Assembly: GCF_014288115.1 (NCBI RefSeq)
Contig: NZ_JACOOK010000003.1
Span: 484,032 to 548,031 of the forward strand
Length of the DNA stretch: 64,000 nucleotides
DNA from: Alistipes_A hominis
GTDB lineage: Bacteria; Bacteroidota; Bacteroidia; Bacteroidales; Rikenellaceae
Direction: 5' to 3'
Shown here: one piece after another, positions 52,544 through 61,412 of the stretch
How positions within the stretch are numbered: the stretch's first letter is position 1
How the letters are laid out: each line of letters begins with the position of its first letter
Notes under the pieces: model-generated
What the model was told of the DNA's origin: nothing
The model's database searches: none
The model's input: the letters and a program-made list of their open reading frames with translations, nothing else
Position numbers and translations under genes: made by a program

Positions 52544-55500
52544 CTATTGCATGGTGCGGATCGACACGGGGCCCAGCAAGCCGCTCTCTTTGAGCGGAGC
52601 GTTTTTATCCGGCCATTTCAGCACCCAGGTTTTGCGGTCGCTCTCCGGCCGGGCGGCGTCGTATACCAGCCGGTTGAACCAGGTGTTGGTCACCTTTACC
52701 GTGATCGAATTTTTACCATCCCGGACGCGGTCCGTTATATCCAGGCTGTAAGGCGGCGTCCAGAGCGTGCGGACGAACTCTCCGTTGACATAGACTTCGG
52801 CGATGCGCTCCACGTCTCCCAGGTCGAGGATGTAATGCCGGTCTTTTTTCACCGGCCCGATTTCGAACGCGGAGTTGTATTCGGCCGTTCCGGAGAAGGC
52901 TTTGCCCTCGGGGGAAATATCCAGGTCTTTCCACGGTTTCAGATCGACCAGTTCGACCGAAGCCGGCGCTCCCCAGCCTTCCGGGAATTTGAGTTCCCAC
53001 GGGGCGGTCAGGGTTTGGGTCGATACGACTTCTGGCACTTCGATCCGGGGAGCCTTCGAACCGTCCTTTCGGAAGACGACGAAGCAGGAGCCCGCCGCGG
53101 GCAGGTCGATGCCGACGCGCGTCCGGTCGTCTTTCGGCTCGGCGGGTACGTCGCGGACGGTTCCGCTTACCGGATCCCACAGTTGTACCCTTCCGCTACA
53201 CCGGAAGTCCACCGTCCCCCGGAAACCTTTTCCCTTGGGCGCGCAGACGTAATACCAGTCGGCCCGGTCGGTCGTCCGGTGCAGCCACAGGACTTCCGGC
53301 GCATTTACGTCCGGTTCGATCGCCAGTCGTTTCAGCGCGTCGTCCAGCGATATGCCGGCGACGATCCGGCCTTTTCCCACGTTGCGGATGCCGGGAGCGG
53401 AGTTGCCCCAGATTTTCGCTGCGGCCGTATCCAGCCGTTTTCGGGCTTTCTTTCCGCCGATCAACGTGGCCGGACCCTGCGGGGCGTTTCCGATGACGGT
53501 CGCGCCGTCGTTTATGAGCGCATACAGCTTTTCGGCGGTCTCGGGCAGAATCCGGGTGGTTTCGGGCAGCCACAGGACGCGGTATCCGATTCCCTCGGGC
53601 GTAACGATCCGGCCGTTATCGACCTTCAGGCGGTTCAGCAGGATGTCGGTGTTGCAGTAGTCGTATTTGAATCCCGCCGGGAAGGGGATCTCCTGGTCGG
53701 GCTTGTGGTCGATCTCGTCTCCGAGGTACCACAGGATGTCGGAGACGGGTTTTCCCCGTTCGAGCAGGTAGCCGCAGCGCGCCAGGTAAGTCGTAAATTC
53801 GGGCATGTATTTCCACCAGGTCTGTCCCCGTAGGAAAGGCGTTCCGATCCCCGCTCCGGAGAAAGAGGTGCCGGGAGGCGGGAAGCCGACCTGCGGATTG
53901 TGGGTGTAAGTGTGGAAAATCAGGTGGGTGACCCCTTCCGTCGTATTGACGTTCGCAACTTCTTTGAGCATCTGGAAATGCTCGTCCCACGTATGGGCGA
54001 ACGAAGTGAAGGATTCCGCCGCGACGCGAGGTTTGCCGTACAGGCGGGCTGCCGACGCCGTCGGTTTGATCGGCTTGAAGTTCAGCGAGCCTACGTACCC
54101 TTCGGAAAACGGTTGCCAGAACTCGCACATCGGGACGTCCGCATATTTGTAATATTCGAGGATGTCCGCCGGGAAAATATCGCCGGCGGCGGTTTCGTAC
54201 GAGATCGACAGGCCTTGTTCCCGGGCCCGTCGCGCCATGTTGCCGAAGAAGTTTTCGGCGAAGAGGTTGCCGACGACCCTCCGCCAGTCGTTCAGAAAGC
54301 GCGCGGTCTCTTCCGGGGTGTCGATCACGTAACCGAACAGGGCCGGGATCCATTTTCGCAGGCCGTAGCCCGTGCGTTCGACGAATTCTTTTTCCATTTC
54401 CGGCGTCCATGTCTGGGTTTTGCATTCCCAACTGTCGAACAACACGCCGTTGAGCAGTCCGCCGGCCAGGGGGCCGCCGGATTTGGCGAGCCGGCCGATA
54501 TATCCGTCGAACTGCGCGTCGGAACCGGCCGTCGATAGTTTGTCGCACTCCCATCCGGTGCCTTCCGCCGGGGCGGGGCCGTTCTTCATGCCGGTATTTA
54601 CGTGACCGATCCGCAGGACGGTCCATTTTCCTTCGGGCGCTTTCCAATCGAGGGAGCCGTCTTCGTTCAGTTTGTCGGACAGGTCGATGATCCGGGACAT
54701 TTTCACGTACGTGTCGGGAGATTGTTCGGCCGATTGTCCGTTCCGCTCGATGCTGCGGAGCGTCCAGCCGGCTTCCGATTCCCAGTTGTTCTTACGGGCC
54801 GCCGAAAACAGCCGGAGGGATTGCAGGGTCATGTCGTGTTCGTTCCTGATAACGATCCGGTATTTCCGGACTCCTTCCGTTTCCGTGCAGGCCAGCGAGA
54901 CGGGACGGTCGTCCTGCCAGCTGCCCTGCGGTAGGTAAGTGTGCAGAATATCCTCGGCGCTGCCGGACGGCAGGATCGCCTGTACGGTCAGTTCGACTCC
55001 CGGTTCGTAACACCAGGCATGGGTCAGGCTGTTGACCGACGGGAATTCGACCGTCCGAACGACCGTTTCTTCGGGGAATGTGATTTCCACCCAGTTGGGA
55101 TCGTTTTCCCCCGCCGGCGAAAGTTGCATCGGAGCGTCGGCTTCTCCTTTTATGAATTTTTTCCAGTCGCCTGCTCGGTTGCTCCGGACGTCCTCCGGTT
55201 CCAGCGGTTTCCCGGTGTCGTCCGTCGGGGTCGGGAAAGCGATGACCGCCACATCGCGGTAATCCCGCCACTCCTCTTCGCTCGGCTGCGGGACGGGCAG
55301 CGTTACGTTGCTGGCCCCGGACGTGGCGTCCGTCCGGCTCCATGCCAGATGGCGCATCGCCTGTTCCGGTTTGATCCACGGGCCGCCCGCCATCGCCCAG
55401 CCGGGACATCCTTGCATCGTAAAGCGCAGTCCCAGCCGCTTGCACTCCTCTGCGGTATGCCGGACGGCATCGTCCCACAACGGACTGAGGCAGGCGATCT

Positions 55501-55813
55501 GCGATTCCGTGCCGGGCCAAACGCCGCCGAACTGTCCGTGGAACAGTTGTATTCCAGAAAAGCCGGCCGCCGCGATCGCTTCCAGGTCGGCGGTAATTCC
55601 TTTCGGGGATACGTTGCCCCCGATGTAATGGAACCATGTTTCCGGATAAAAAACTTTCGGGGGGGACGCGAAAGCCTCTTCGTCGCTTTCGCCGAACGGC
55701 TTGTTCAGCTCGTCCGCCGGAGGTACGATAGGTACTTGCGCTGTCAGGGAAGCAAAAGGAAACAGTAAAAAAGCGGCATACAGCAACCGCCGTTTGGGGC
55801 TTAGTCTGTTCAT
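52544..55813 (-). CDS. GH106 alpha-L-rhamnosidase
   Basis: A 1089-residue exported protein with signal peptide MNRLSPKRRLLYAAFLLFPFAS. GH106 traits include the N-terminal barrel motif YPETWFHYIGGNVSPKGITADLEAI, AGFSGIQLFHGQFGG, LLNGVLFDSWECKTQTW (candidate catalytic glutamate) and a RVAAESFTSFAHTWDEHF segment. A central alpha/beta domain and a C-terminal jelly-roll (RHYILDLGDVERIAEVYVNGEFVRTLW) follow. GH106 enzymes remove alpha-1,2-rhamnose from rhamnogalacturonans. No SusC/D genes adjoin it. A 7-bp inverted repeat TTAGTCG/CGACTAA (55825-55857) lies just upstream of the start codon. Confidence 0.9.
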   Translation of the reverse strand: MNRLSPKRRLLYAAFLLFPFASLTAQVPIVPPADELNKPFGESDEEAFASPPKVFYPETWFHYIGGNVSPKGITADLEAIAAAGFSGIQLFHGQFGGVWPGTESQIACLSPLWDDAVRHTAEECKRLGLRFTMQGCPGWAMAGGPWIKPEQAMRHLAWSRTDATSGASNVTLPVPQPSEEEWRDYRDVAVIAFPTPTDDTGKPLEPEDVRSNRAGDWKKFIKGEADAPMQLSPAGENDPNWVEITFPEETVVRTVEFPSVNSLTHAWCYEPGVELTVQAILPSGSAEDILHTYLPQGSWQDDRPVSLACTETEGVRKYRIVIRNEHDMTLQSLRLFSAARKNNWESEAGWTLRSIERNGQSAEQSPDTYVKMSRIIDLSDKLNEDGSLDWKAPEGKWTVLRIGHVNTGMKNGPAPAEGTGWECDKLSTAGSDAQFDGYIGRLAKSGGPLAGGLLNGVLFDSWECKTQTWTPEMEKEFVERTGYGLRKWIPALFGYVIDTPEETARFLNDWRRVVGNLFAENFFGNMARRAREQGLSISYETAAGDIFPADILEYYKYADVPMCEFWQPFSEGYVGSLNFKPIKPTASAARLYGKPRVAAESFTSFAHTWDEHFQMLKEVANVNTTEGVTHLIFHTYTHNPQVGFPPPGTSFSGAGIGTPFLRGQTWWKYMPEFTTYLARCGYLLERGKPVSDILWYLGDEIDHKPDQEIPFPAGFKYDYCNTDILLNRLKVDNGRIVTPEGIGYRVLWLPETTRILPETAEKLYALINDGATVIGNAPQGPATLIGGKKARKRLDTAAAKIWGNSAPGIRNVGKGRIVAGISLDDALKRLAIEPDVNAPEVLWLHRTTDRADWYYVCAPKGKGFRGTVDFRCSGRVQLWDPVSGTVRDVPAEPKDDRTRVGIDLPAAGSCFVVFRKDGSKAPRIEVPEVVSTQTLTAPWELKFPEGWGAPASVELVDLKPWKDLDISPEGKAFSGTAEYNSAFEIGPVKKDRHYILDLGDVERIAEVYVNGEFVRTLWTPPYSLDITDRVRDGKNSITVKVTNTWFNRLVYDAARPESDRKTWVLKWPDKNAPLKESGLLGPVSIRTMQ

Positions 55814-55991
55814 GTTCGGATCGGTTAGTCGGTTGGTTTGTAAAGTCAGACGACTAAGATCGTTAAAAAAAAGGAAAAATACTATTCGGTCTGCAAAAAT
55901 CTTTTCCTGTTCCGCCCGTTCGATCGCTGGCGGGTTTTCCGATCGGGCGGGTGTGCCCGCGATTGCTTCACCGGTCGCAATCGTTGCGCGA

Positions 55992-56378
55992 TTATTCGAG
56001 CGGCCGTAATTTTTGGTAGGTGAATGCGATGTGCGCGGGGATATCGTCGGTCGTGACGGACCATTTCTTTTTTCCGTCCGGATCGAAACAATTCGGCGTG
56101 CCGGGCGTCACGTAATCTTTCGCATCGGTTACGAATATCTCCCGCGTGTCGAGATTGACGGCTACGCCGTAAGGGATCTGAATCGTTTTGTCCGTTCCGT
56201 CCCGGATGAAATTGCGCGAAACGACCCGCTTGGTTTTCGTATCGACGATGGCGTAGGTGATCGTGTTTTTGTTGGTGATCCAGCTCCATTCGGTGCTGTA
56301 AACGTAGAGCGAATCGCCGCACAGGGTCATGTTGCTGTTCGGCAGCAGGTCGAGGACGTCGGTAACGCGGTCCGTTTT
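55992..56378 (-). pseudogene. C-terminal remnant of a BtuG-like (DUF5074) beta-propeller
   Basis: The frame encodes about 128 residues with the last propeller blades: NSNMTLCGDSLYVYSTEW, IPYGVAVNLDTREIFVTDAK and FDPDGKKKWSVTTDDIPAHI. Homology continues upstream of the first ATG (56328-56330) through KTDRVTDVLDLLPNSN, then meets an in-frame TAA at 56379-56381. No signal peptide or N-terminal blades are found before the carbonic anhydrase gene. A full protein of this type has seven blades and about 350 residues, so this is a truncated relic. The family assignment is from memory of DUF5074/YncE-like surface proteins, which include the B12-binding BtuG. The nearby cobalamin riboswitch fits. Confidence 0.65.
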
Positions 56379-56487
56379 TTACGGATACGGAAAGGGAACG
56401 GATAATCCCGGACGGGGTTGCCTGTACGGCATGTGTTGACGACAGGCTCCTGCGATAAACGTTCGATAAACACGCGGGCGCAACATC

Positions 56488-57234
56488 TCATAAAAAAGTA
56501 ACGGCTCCCGTTTTCATGTGGTAGATGGCGCCGACGATTCCGATTTCTCCTTTGTCTTCCATTTTTTTCAGAATATCGCTTCCCGAGCGGATTCCTCGAA
56601 CCGTATGTTGTATATTGCGAATACACACTTCTTTTACATACTCCGGATTGGATGCATTTTTTTCTCCCCGGAATGTTTCGTTGGCGCGGGCTACGGCGGG
56701 TTGCAGGTTCGACAACATGGCGGTGACATGACCGAGCTGGACATGGTCGATGACCGATTTTATGGCGCCACAGTGTTCGTGACCCAATACGACGATCAAT
56801 TTCGCGCCCGATACCTTGCAGGCGAATTCGAGGCAGCCCAACACATCCGCATTGACATAATTGCCGGCAATCCGCACCACGAACAGCTCTCCGATACCGC
56901 GATGGAATACGTCTTCCACCGGAATCCGGGAATCGATACAGGAAAGGATAACCGCTTTGGGATATTGCCACAAGGCGGCTTCCCGTATCCTTTTCGTATT
57001 GTTCCGTACCGTTAGGGCTCCACCGGCAAAATTCCTGTTGCCCTGCTTTAAAATTTCGACGACTGTACCGGGCGTCAGCTTCGCCTGTTCTTCCGAAGCC
57101 AGGGCCTCGTTGTCGCGGTCCGCGGGGGACGAAACATGTCCGTGCGCGGGTTCACTCCGGTCTTCGAACGGACAGGAGTCTCCGTTACGTGTTTCCGAAA
57201 GTATTCTGTCGGGGTGGTCTGTTTTCTCGTTCAT
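56488..57234 (-). CDS. Beta-class carbonic anhydrase
   Basis: A 248-residue cytosolic zinc enzyme interconverting CO2 and bicarbonate. Zinc ligands are Cys99 and Asp101 in LSCIDSRIPVEDVF and His152/Cys155 in VLGHEHCGAIK. VVRIAGNYVNADVLGCLEFA lies between them. The N-terminal 50 residues are an acidic, poorly conserved extension without signal-peptide character. It begins 14 bases after the carboxyltransferase stop and is therefore probably the last intact gene of the riboswitch-controlled operon. Supplying bicarbonate to the biotin carboxylase would be a direct functional link. Confidence 0.93.
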   Translation of the reverse strand: MNEKTDHPDRILSETRNGDSCPFEDRSEPAHGHVSSPADRDNEALASEEQAKLTPGTVVEILKQGNRNFAGGALTVRNNTKRIREAALWQYPKAVILSCIDSRIPVEDVFHRGIGELFVVRIAGNYVNADVLGCLEFACKVSGAKLIVVLGHEHCGAIKSVIDHVQLGHVTAMLSNLQPAVARANETFRGEKNASNPEYVKEVCIRNIQHTVRGIRSGSDILKKMEDKGEIGIVGAIYHMKTGAVTFL

Positions 57235-57248
57235 TCGGTTTTTGGCAA

Positions 57249-58781
57249 CTACAATGGCATGTTGCCGTGCTTTTTATGCGGATTGGTTCTCAGTTTGCTC
57301 TGGGTCATTTCCAGGGCCTGGATCAGTTTGAAACGGGTCTGGCGGGGAAGGATGATTTCGTCTATATATCCTTTCTCGGCAGCCTGATACGGATTGGCGA
57401 AATTCGCGGCATATTCTTCGAGCTCTTTCGCTTTCCGGTCGTCGTCCGCGTTGCGGTAGAGAATGTTGATCGCTCCCTGCGCACCCATGACGGCAATTTC
57501 GGCCATCGGGTAGGCGAGGTTCACGTCCGAACCGGTCTGTTTGCTCGACATGACGATGTAGGCTCCGCCATAAGCTTTGCGAAGAATGAGCGTGATTTTC
57601 GGCACGGTGGCTTCGATGTAGGCGTAAACGATTTTCGCTCCGTGGCGGATGATGCCGTTGTGTTCCTGCGTACAGCCGGGAAGGAACCCGGGGACGTCTT
57701 CCAGCGTGATGATCGGGATATTGAAACAGTCGCAAAAACGGATGAACCGGGCCGCCTTGTCCGATGCGTCGATATCGAGCACCCCGGCCAGAAATGCCGG
57801 CTGGTTGGCTACGATTCCCGCCGTACGCCCGCCCATGCGGACGAAGCCGATCACCACGTTCTTGGCGAAATGCGGCATGATTTCGTAGAAATAGTTGTCG
57901 TCGGCCACCGATTCGATCAGTTCTTTCACGTCGTAAGGTACGTTGGGGTCGGAAGGGATCAGATCCGTCAGGCGTTCGTCTTCCCGACGGACATCGTCCA
58001 CGGCCGGTCGTGCCGGCGCGTCTTCGAGGTTATTGGACGGCAGGAAACTCAGTAACTCGCGGATGCCCATCAGCACTTCTTCTTCTGAGTTACCCAGGAA
58101 GTGCGCTACGCCGCTTTTGCTGTTGTGTGTGTAAGCGCCCCCGAGTTCTTCCTTGGAAACTTCTTCATGGGTGACGGCTTTCACTACGTCGGGGCCCGTG
58201 ACGAACATGTGGCTTTTTTCGTTTACCATGAAAATAAAGTCGGTCAGCGCCGGCGAGTAACATGCGCCTCCGGCGCAAGGGCCCAGGATCGCTGAGATCT
58301 GAGGGATGACGCCCGATGCAATCGTATTCTGGAAAAAAATGTTGGCATAACCGGTCAGGCTGTCGACGCCCTCCTGAATGCGCGCGCCCCCGGAATCGTT
58401 CAGCGCGATGATCGGTGCCCCGTTCTTGAGGGCCATCGTCTGCACTTTTACGATCTTGCCGGCGTTGGTGAGGCTCAGCGATCCACCGAAGACCGTGAAG
58501 TCGTAGGCGTAGACGTACACCGGACGCCCGTCGACCTTGCCGTATCCGGAGACGATCCCGTCGCCCGGAATTTTCTCCTGCTGCATGTGGTAGTTCGTGC
58601 AGCGGTGCGTGACGAATTTATCGAATTCCACGAAGGTGCCCTTGTCGAGCAGCGTCTCAATGCGTTCGCGGGCGGTCATTCGGCCGGCCTGATGTTGTTT
58701 TTCGATTTTTCGGGTTCCGCCGCCGAGTTCAGCGGCTTTGTCTTTCGCGAGGAAATCTTTTAGGATCTTATCGTTATTCAT
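57249..58781 (-). CDS. Carboxyltransferase subunit of acyl-CoA carboxylase (PccB/MmdA-like)
   Basis: A 510-residue carboxyltransferase of the propionyl-CoA carboxylase beta/methylmalonyl-CoA decarboxylase alpha family. N-terminal crotonase domain: GRMTARERIETLLDKGTF, GDGIVSGYGKVDGRPVYVYAYDFT and NDSGGARIQEGVDSL. The oxyanion-hole region is ILGPCAGGACYSPALTDF. C-terminal domain: VPGFLPGCTQEHNGIIRHGAK and LRKAYGGAYIVMSSK. It overlaps the biotin-carrier gene by 8 bases. With a biotin carboxylase in the same operon, carboxylation of propionyl-CoA is more likely than membrane-coupled decarboxylation, but acetyl-CoA use cannot be excluded. Confidence 0.93.
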   Translation of the reverse strand: MNNDKILKDFLAKDKAAELGGGTRKIEKQHQAGRMTARERIETLLDKGTFVEFDKFVTHRCTNYHMQQEKIPGDGIVSGYGKVDGRPVYVYAYDFTVFGGSLSLTNAGKIVKVQTMALKNGAPIIALNDSGGARIQEGVDSLTGYANIFFQNTIASGVIPQISAILGPCAGGACYSPALTDFIFMVNEKSHMFVTGPDVVKAVTHEEVSKEELGGAYTHNSKSGVAHFLGNSEEEVLMGIRELLSFLPSNNLEDAPARPAVDDVRREDERLTDLIPSDPNVPYDVKELIESVADDNYFYEIMPHFAKNVVIGFVRMGGRTAGIVANQPAFLAGVLDIDASDKAARFIRFCDCFNIPIITLEDVPGFLPGCTQEHNGIIRHGAKIVYAYIEATVPKITLILRKAYGGAYIVMSSKQTGSDVNLAYPMAEIAVMGAQGAINILYRNADDDRKAKELEEYAANFANPYQAAEKGYIDEIILPRQTRFKLIQALEMTQSKLRTNPHKKHGNMPL

Positions 58782-59301
58782 TGTTTTGGTCGTTGGTTAA
58801 AATATCGAGTTTTATCAGCGGTTGGCCCGTAGCGACCGGATCACCTTCGCAGACCAGCACTTCGCGGACGGTGCAATCGCCGACTACCTTCAGGTTGCTT
58901 TGCATTTTCATCGCTTCGAATACGATCAGGGTATCTCCGTCGGTTACCCGGTCGCCCGCGGCGACGTTTATTTTTACGATCTTGCCTGGCATTGCCGCCG
59001 TGATCGTATCGTCCTGGCGCCCGTCGTCTTTGCGGCGCGAACGGAGATATTTCTCCTGGGCGTCGACGATCCCGACATCGTACGAATTGAATCCCCGGTT
59101 CACTTTGTATCGCTTGCCGTTGTCGGAACGGACGATCTCCATGTTGTACGACTGTCCATTGAAGATGACGGAACAAACCCCGTTGTCGGCAATCACGATA
59201 TCGACGTCGTACATCTGCCCGTCTACAGCGATGCGTACCTGATTCCCTTCTTTTTCGACGAGTTGCACTTCGGCGACCCGTTCTCCGATATGTATTTCCA
59301 T
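58774..59301 (-). CDS. Biotin carboxyl carrier protein
   Basis: A 175-residue carrier. The C-terminal biotinyl domain (about 98-172) ends with the biotinylation site Lys132 in FEAMKMQSNLK and the repeated halves MPGKIVKINVAAGDRVTDGDTL and VREVLVCEGDPVATGQPLIKLD. The N-terminal 95 residues form a beta-rich region that probably docks to the other subunits, as in standalone carriers of acyl-CoA carboxylases. It lies 10 bases after the biotin carboxylase stop and overlaps the carboxyltransferase start. Confidence 0.94.
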   Translation of the reverse strand: MEIHIGERVAEVQLVEKEGNQVRIAVDGQMYDVDIVIADNGVCSVIFNGQSYNMEIVRSDNGKRYKVNRGFNSYDVGIVDAQEKYLRSRRKDDGRQDDTITAAMPGKIVKINVAAGDRVTDGDTLIVFEAMKMQSNLKVVGDCTVREVLVCEGDPVATGQPLIKLDILTNDQNNE

Positions 59302-59311
59302 ACGTTTCGTT

Positions 59312-60850
59312 TTAAATTCCCATTACGCCTTTGCGTTTGCCGAATTCGCGCCAACGGTTCAGCGTGCCGGTGTCCGCCGCCGCGGGTGAACTTCCTCCGC
59401 CTTCCTGTTGCATGACCAAATAGTCGATCTGTGCGGCGATCAGCACCAGGTCTTCGACCAGTCTGTCATCCGCTCCGGCCGGGAAAGGTTCCCGTAAGTA
59501 GCGGTGTATGATCTTTTCGTTTTTTTCGAGAAACGCCGTGTCGTAGCCGCCCCGGACGAAGTCGGGCGTATGCATGATGGCGTTCAGGTAAGAGATGTTG
59601 GTTTTGATGCCTGTAACTTTGTATTCGTCCAGTGCCGCGCGCATACGCTGGACGGCGTATTCGCGCGTAGTCGCCCGGACGATCAGTTTGGAGATCATCG
59701 GATCGTAGTAGACAGGAATTTCGTAACCCTCGTAAATGTAACTGTCGATGCGGATTCCGAGCCCGTTGGGTTCGGTAACCTGTTTGACGAGTCCCGGCGA
59801 AGGCATGAAGCCGTTGTCCGCATCCTCGGCGCAAATCCTGCACTCGATGGAGTGCCCCCGCTGGACGATGTCCGTTTGTCGCAGGTGCAGCGGGCGGCCC
59901 GAGGCGATGTAGATTTGTTCTTTGACCAGGTCGAGGCCCAGCACTTCTTCAGTTACGGGATGTTCGACCTGGAGTCGGGTGTTCATTTCGAGGAAATAGA
60001 AGTTGCGGTTTTTGTCCACGAGAAATTCGATCGTTCCCGCCCCGACGTAACCGACTGCCCGGGCCGCCGCCGCCGCGGTCTTTCCCATTTCCTGTCGCAG
60101 TTCGTCGGTCAGGAACGGCGACGGACTCTCTTCCACGATTTTCTGGTGGCGGCGCTGTACCGAACACTCCCGGTCGTACAGATGGACGATATTCCCGTGC
60201 GCGTCCCCCAGTATCTGGAATTCGATGTGGTGCGGTTCCTCGATGTATTTTTCGATGTAGACTGTTTCGTCCCCGAACGACGACAGAGCTTCCGATTTAG
60301 CGGCGGCGTACGCCTCGCCGATTTCGCTTTCCGACCGGATCAGGCGCATACCCTTGCCGCCGCCGCCGGAAGCCGCTTTCAGAATGACCGGCAAGCCGAT
60401 TTCTCGGCAGATCCGTTCCGCTTCAGTGGCCGATTCGAGTTGGCGCTGGATGCCGGGCACCACGGGCACGCCGGCTTCCGTCATCGACCGGCGGGCCGAG
60501 ATCTTGTCGCCCATCCGTTCGATCGTCTCCGCACGCGGGCCGATGAACGTGATTCCCGCCACTTCGCATTTTCGTGCGAATCCGGCGTTTTCCGATAGGA
60601 AACCGTATCCCGGATGGACGGCGTCCGCACCGCATTTCAGAGCTGTTTCGATGATTTTATCGACGTCGAGGTAACTTTCTTTCGACGGAGCCGGGCCGAT
60701 GGGATACGCTTCGTCGGCCAGCATGACGTGTTTCGACATGCGGTCGGCTTCGGAGAAAAGAGCTACCGAACGGATTCCCATTTCGCGACAGGAACGGATG
60801 ATTCTGACGGCGATTTCTCCTCGGTTGGCTATAACGATTTTTTCGATCAT
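59312..60850 (-). CDS. Biotin carboxylase subunit of acyl-CoA carboxylase
   Basis: A 512-residue ATP-grasp enzyme that carboxylates biotin with bicarbonate and ATP. Starts MIEKIVIANRGEIAVRIIRS. The glycine-rich ATP loop is KAASGGGGKGMRL, then IEFQILGDAHGN, the RECSVQRRHQKIVEESPSP segment, EFLVDKNRNFYFLEMN and NTRLQVEHPVTE with catalytic residues. The C-terminal part carries GHSIECRICAED. Its ATG overlaps the stop of the small cysteine-rich gene (ATGA), so translation is coupled to the leader gene directly under the riboswitch. Confidence 0.95.
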   Translation of the reverse strand: MIEKIVIANRGEIAVRIIRSCREMGIRSVALFSEADRMSKHVMLADEAYPIGPAPSKESYLDVDKIIETALKCGADAVHPGYGFLSENAGFARKCEVAGITFIGPRAETIERMGDKISARRSMTEAGVPVVPGIQRQLESATEAERICREIGLPVILKAASGGGGKGMRLIRSESEIGEAYAAAKSEALSSFGDETVYIEKYIEEPHHIEFQILGDAHGNIVHLYDRECSVQRRHQKIVEESPSPFLTDELRQEMGKTAAAAARAVGYVGAGTIEFLVDKNRNFYFLEMNTRLQVEHPVTEEVLGLDLVKEQIYIASGRPLHLRQTDIVQRGHSIECRICAEDADNGFMPSPGLVKQVTEPNGLGIRIDSYIYEGYEIPVYYDPMISKLIVRATTREYAVQRMRAALDEYKVTGIKTNISYLNAIMHTPDFVRGGYDTAFLEKNEKIIHRYLREPFPAGADDRLVEDLVLIAAQIDYLVMQQEGGGSSPAAADTGTLNRWREFGKRKGVMGI

Positions 60851-61080
60851 TCGCTATATGATTTAGGTTTTACAATAGGAGCATACCGGGGATTGATCCC
60901 TGTCGAGTAGAAGGTCTCCCTGAGTATGCGAAGGCAGTCGTTGCATAGGCAATCGTCGTAATTATCCGCTATGAACCGACGCTGGGCGTCATCCAGAGCC
61001 ACGCCCGCGCAGAGGCAATCCATAACAGCATCGAGGGAACATGCAAAACGTGTTCCGCAACGAGGACAAACTTTTTCCAT
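60847..61080 (-). CDS. Small cysteine-rich CWC-like protein
   Basis: A 77-residue soluble protein with eight cysteines: MEKVCPRCGTRFACSLDAVM (CPRC and C at 5, 8, 14), MDCLCAGVAL (CLC in place of the usual CWC) and YDDCLCNDCLRIL. The pattern resembles the cysteine-rich CWC family and suggests zinc or other metal binding. The ATG at 61078-61080 is used; a slightly longer form from 61098 is possible. It is the first gene after the cobalamin riboswitch and overlaps the biotin carboxylase start by four bases. Function unknown. Confidence 0.78.
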   Translation of the reverse strand: MEKVCPRCGTRFACSLDAVMDCLCAGVALDDAQRRFIADNYDDCLCNDCLRILRETFYSTGINPRYAPIVKPKSYSE

Positions 61081-61184
61081 CGTTATCACACACCGCAAAC
61101 GGTCTGCATTCAGCAGAACGATCCGGATTAAAAAAAATGATTAAACTTTCCACGTTTTAACATCCAACCCTCGGGACGGTAAAA

Positions 61185-61357
61185 CATCACCTGAACCGGC
61201 AGGTCTTCTGACTGACTCCCGTCCTGATGCCTTCCCGACGTTATCGTTTGCCGCCAGTGGCCATTCAGATCGTTTCAGGACGTTGTTCGGAGTTTCACAG
61301 CAGCGGGACTGTCCGGGATTCGCACCCGGTTCCCTTTTATCGCCTTTCTCTGAGTGC
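61185..61357 (-). promoter_or_regulatory. Cobalamin (adenosylcobalamin-type) riboswitch
   Basis: On the minus strand the conserved cobalamin aptamer elements occur in the canonical order. GGGAACCGGGTGCGAATCCC comes first, then CAGTCCCGCTGCTGTGA, GCCACTGG, GGGAAGGC, and the B12 box GTCAGAAGACCTGCCGG, which ends near 61193. The regulated genes on this strand are the CWC protein and the carboxylase operon. The absence of an obvious terminator suggests control at translation initiation. The expression platform was not resolved. Confidence 0.92.
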
Positions 61358-61378
61358 AAAAAGGCGAACCGATTCGCC
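61358..61378 (-). terminator. Compact hairpin with T-run upstream of the riboswitch
   Basis: GGCGAA-TCGG-TTCGCC followed by TTTTT on the minus strand. It could terminate read-through from the decayed genes upstream. The promoter at 61381-61388 would start transcription inside it, so it is unlikely to act on the riboswitch transcript itself. Confidence 0.5.
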
Positions 61379-61380
61379 GT

Positions 61381-61412
61381 CAAAGTTAAAACATTTATTT
61401 CATTACTTCCAA
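61381..61412 (-). promoter_or_regulatory. Promoter of the riboswitch-controlled operon
   Basis: Minus strand TAACTTTG (61381-61388) is a perfect -7 element. A TTG (61410-61412) lies 21 bases upstream in the -33 position. The predicted start near 61375 is just before the riboswitch. Confidence 0.6.

Noticed and set aside
61358..61378. Hairpin plus T-run as the riboswitch expression platform
   Set aside because: It lies upstream of the aptamer in the direction of transcription, so it cannot be controlled by ligand binding downstream. More likely it ends read-through.
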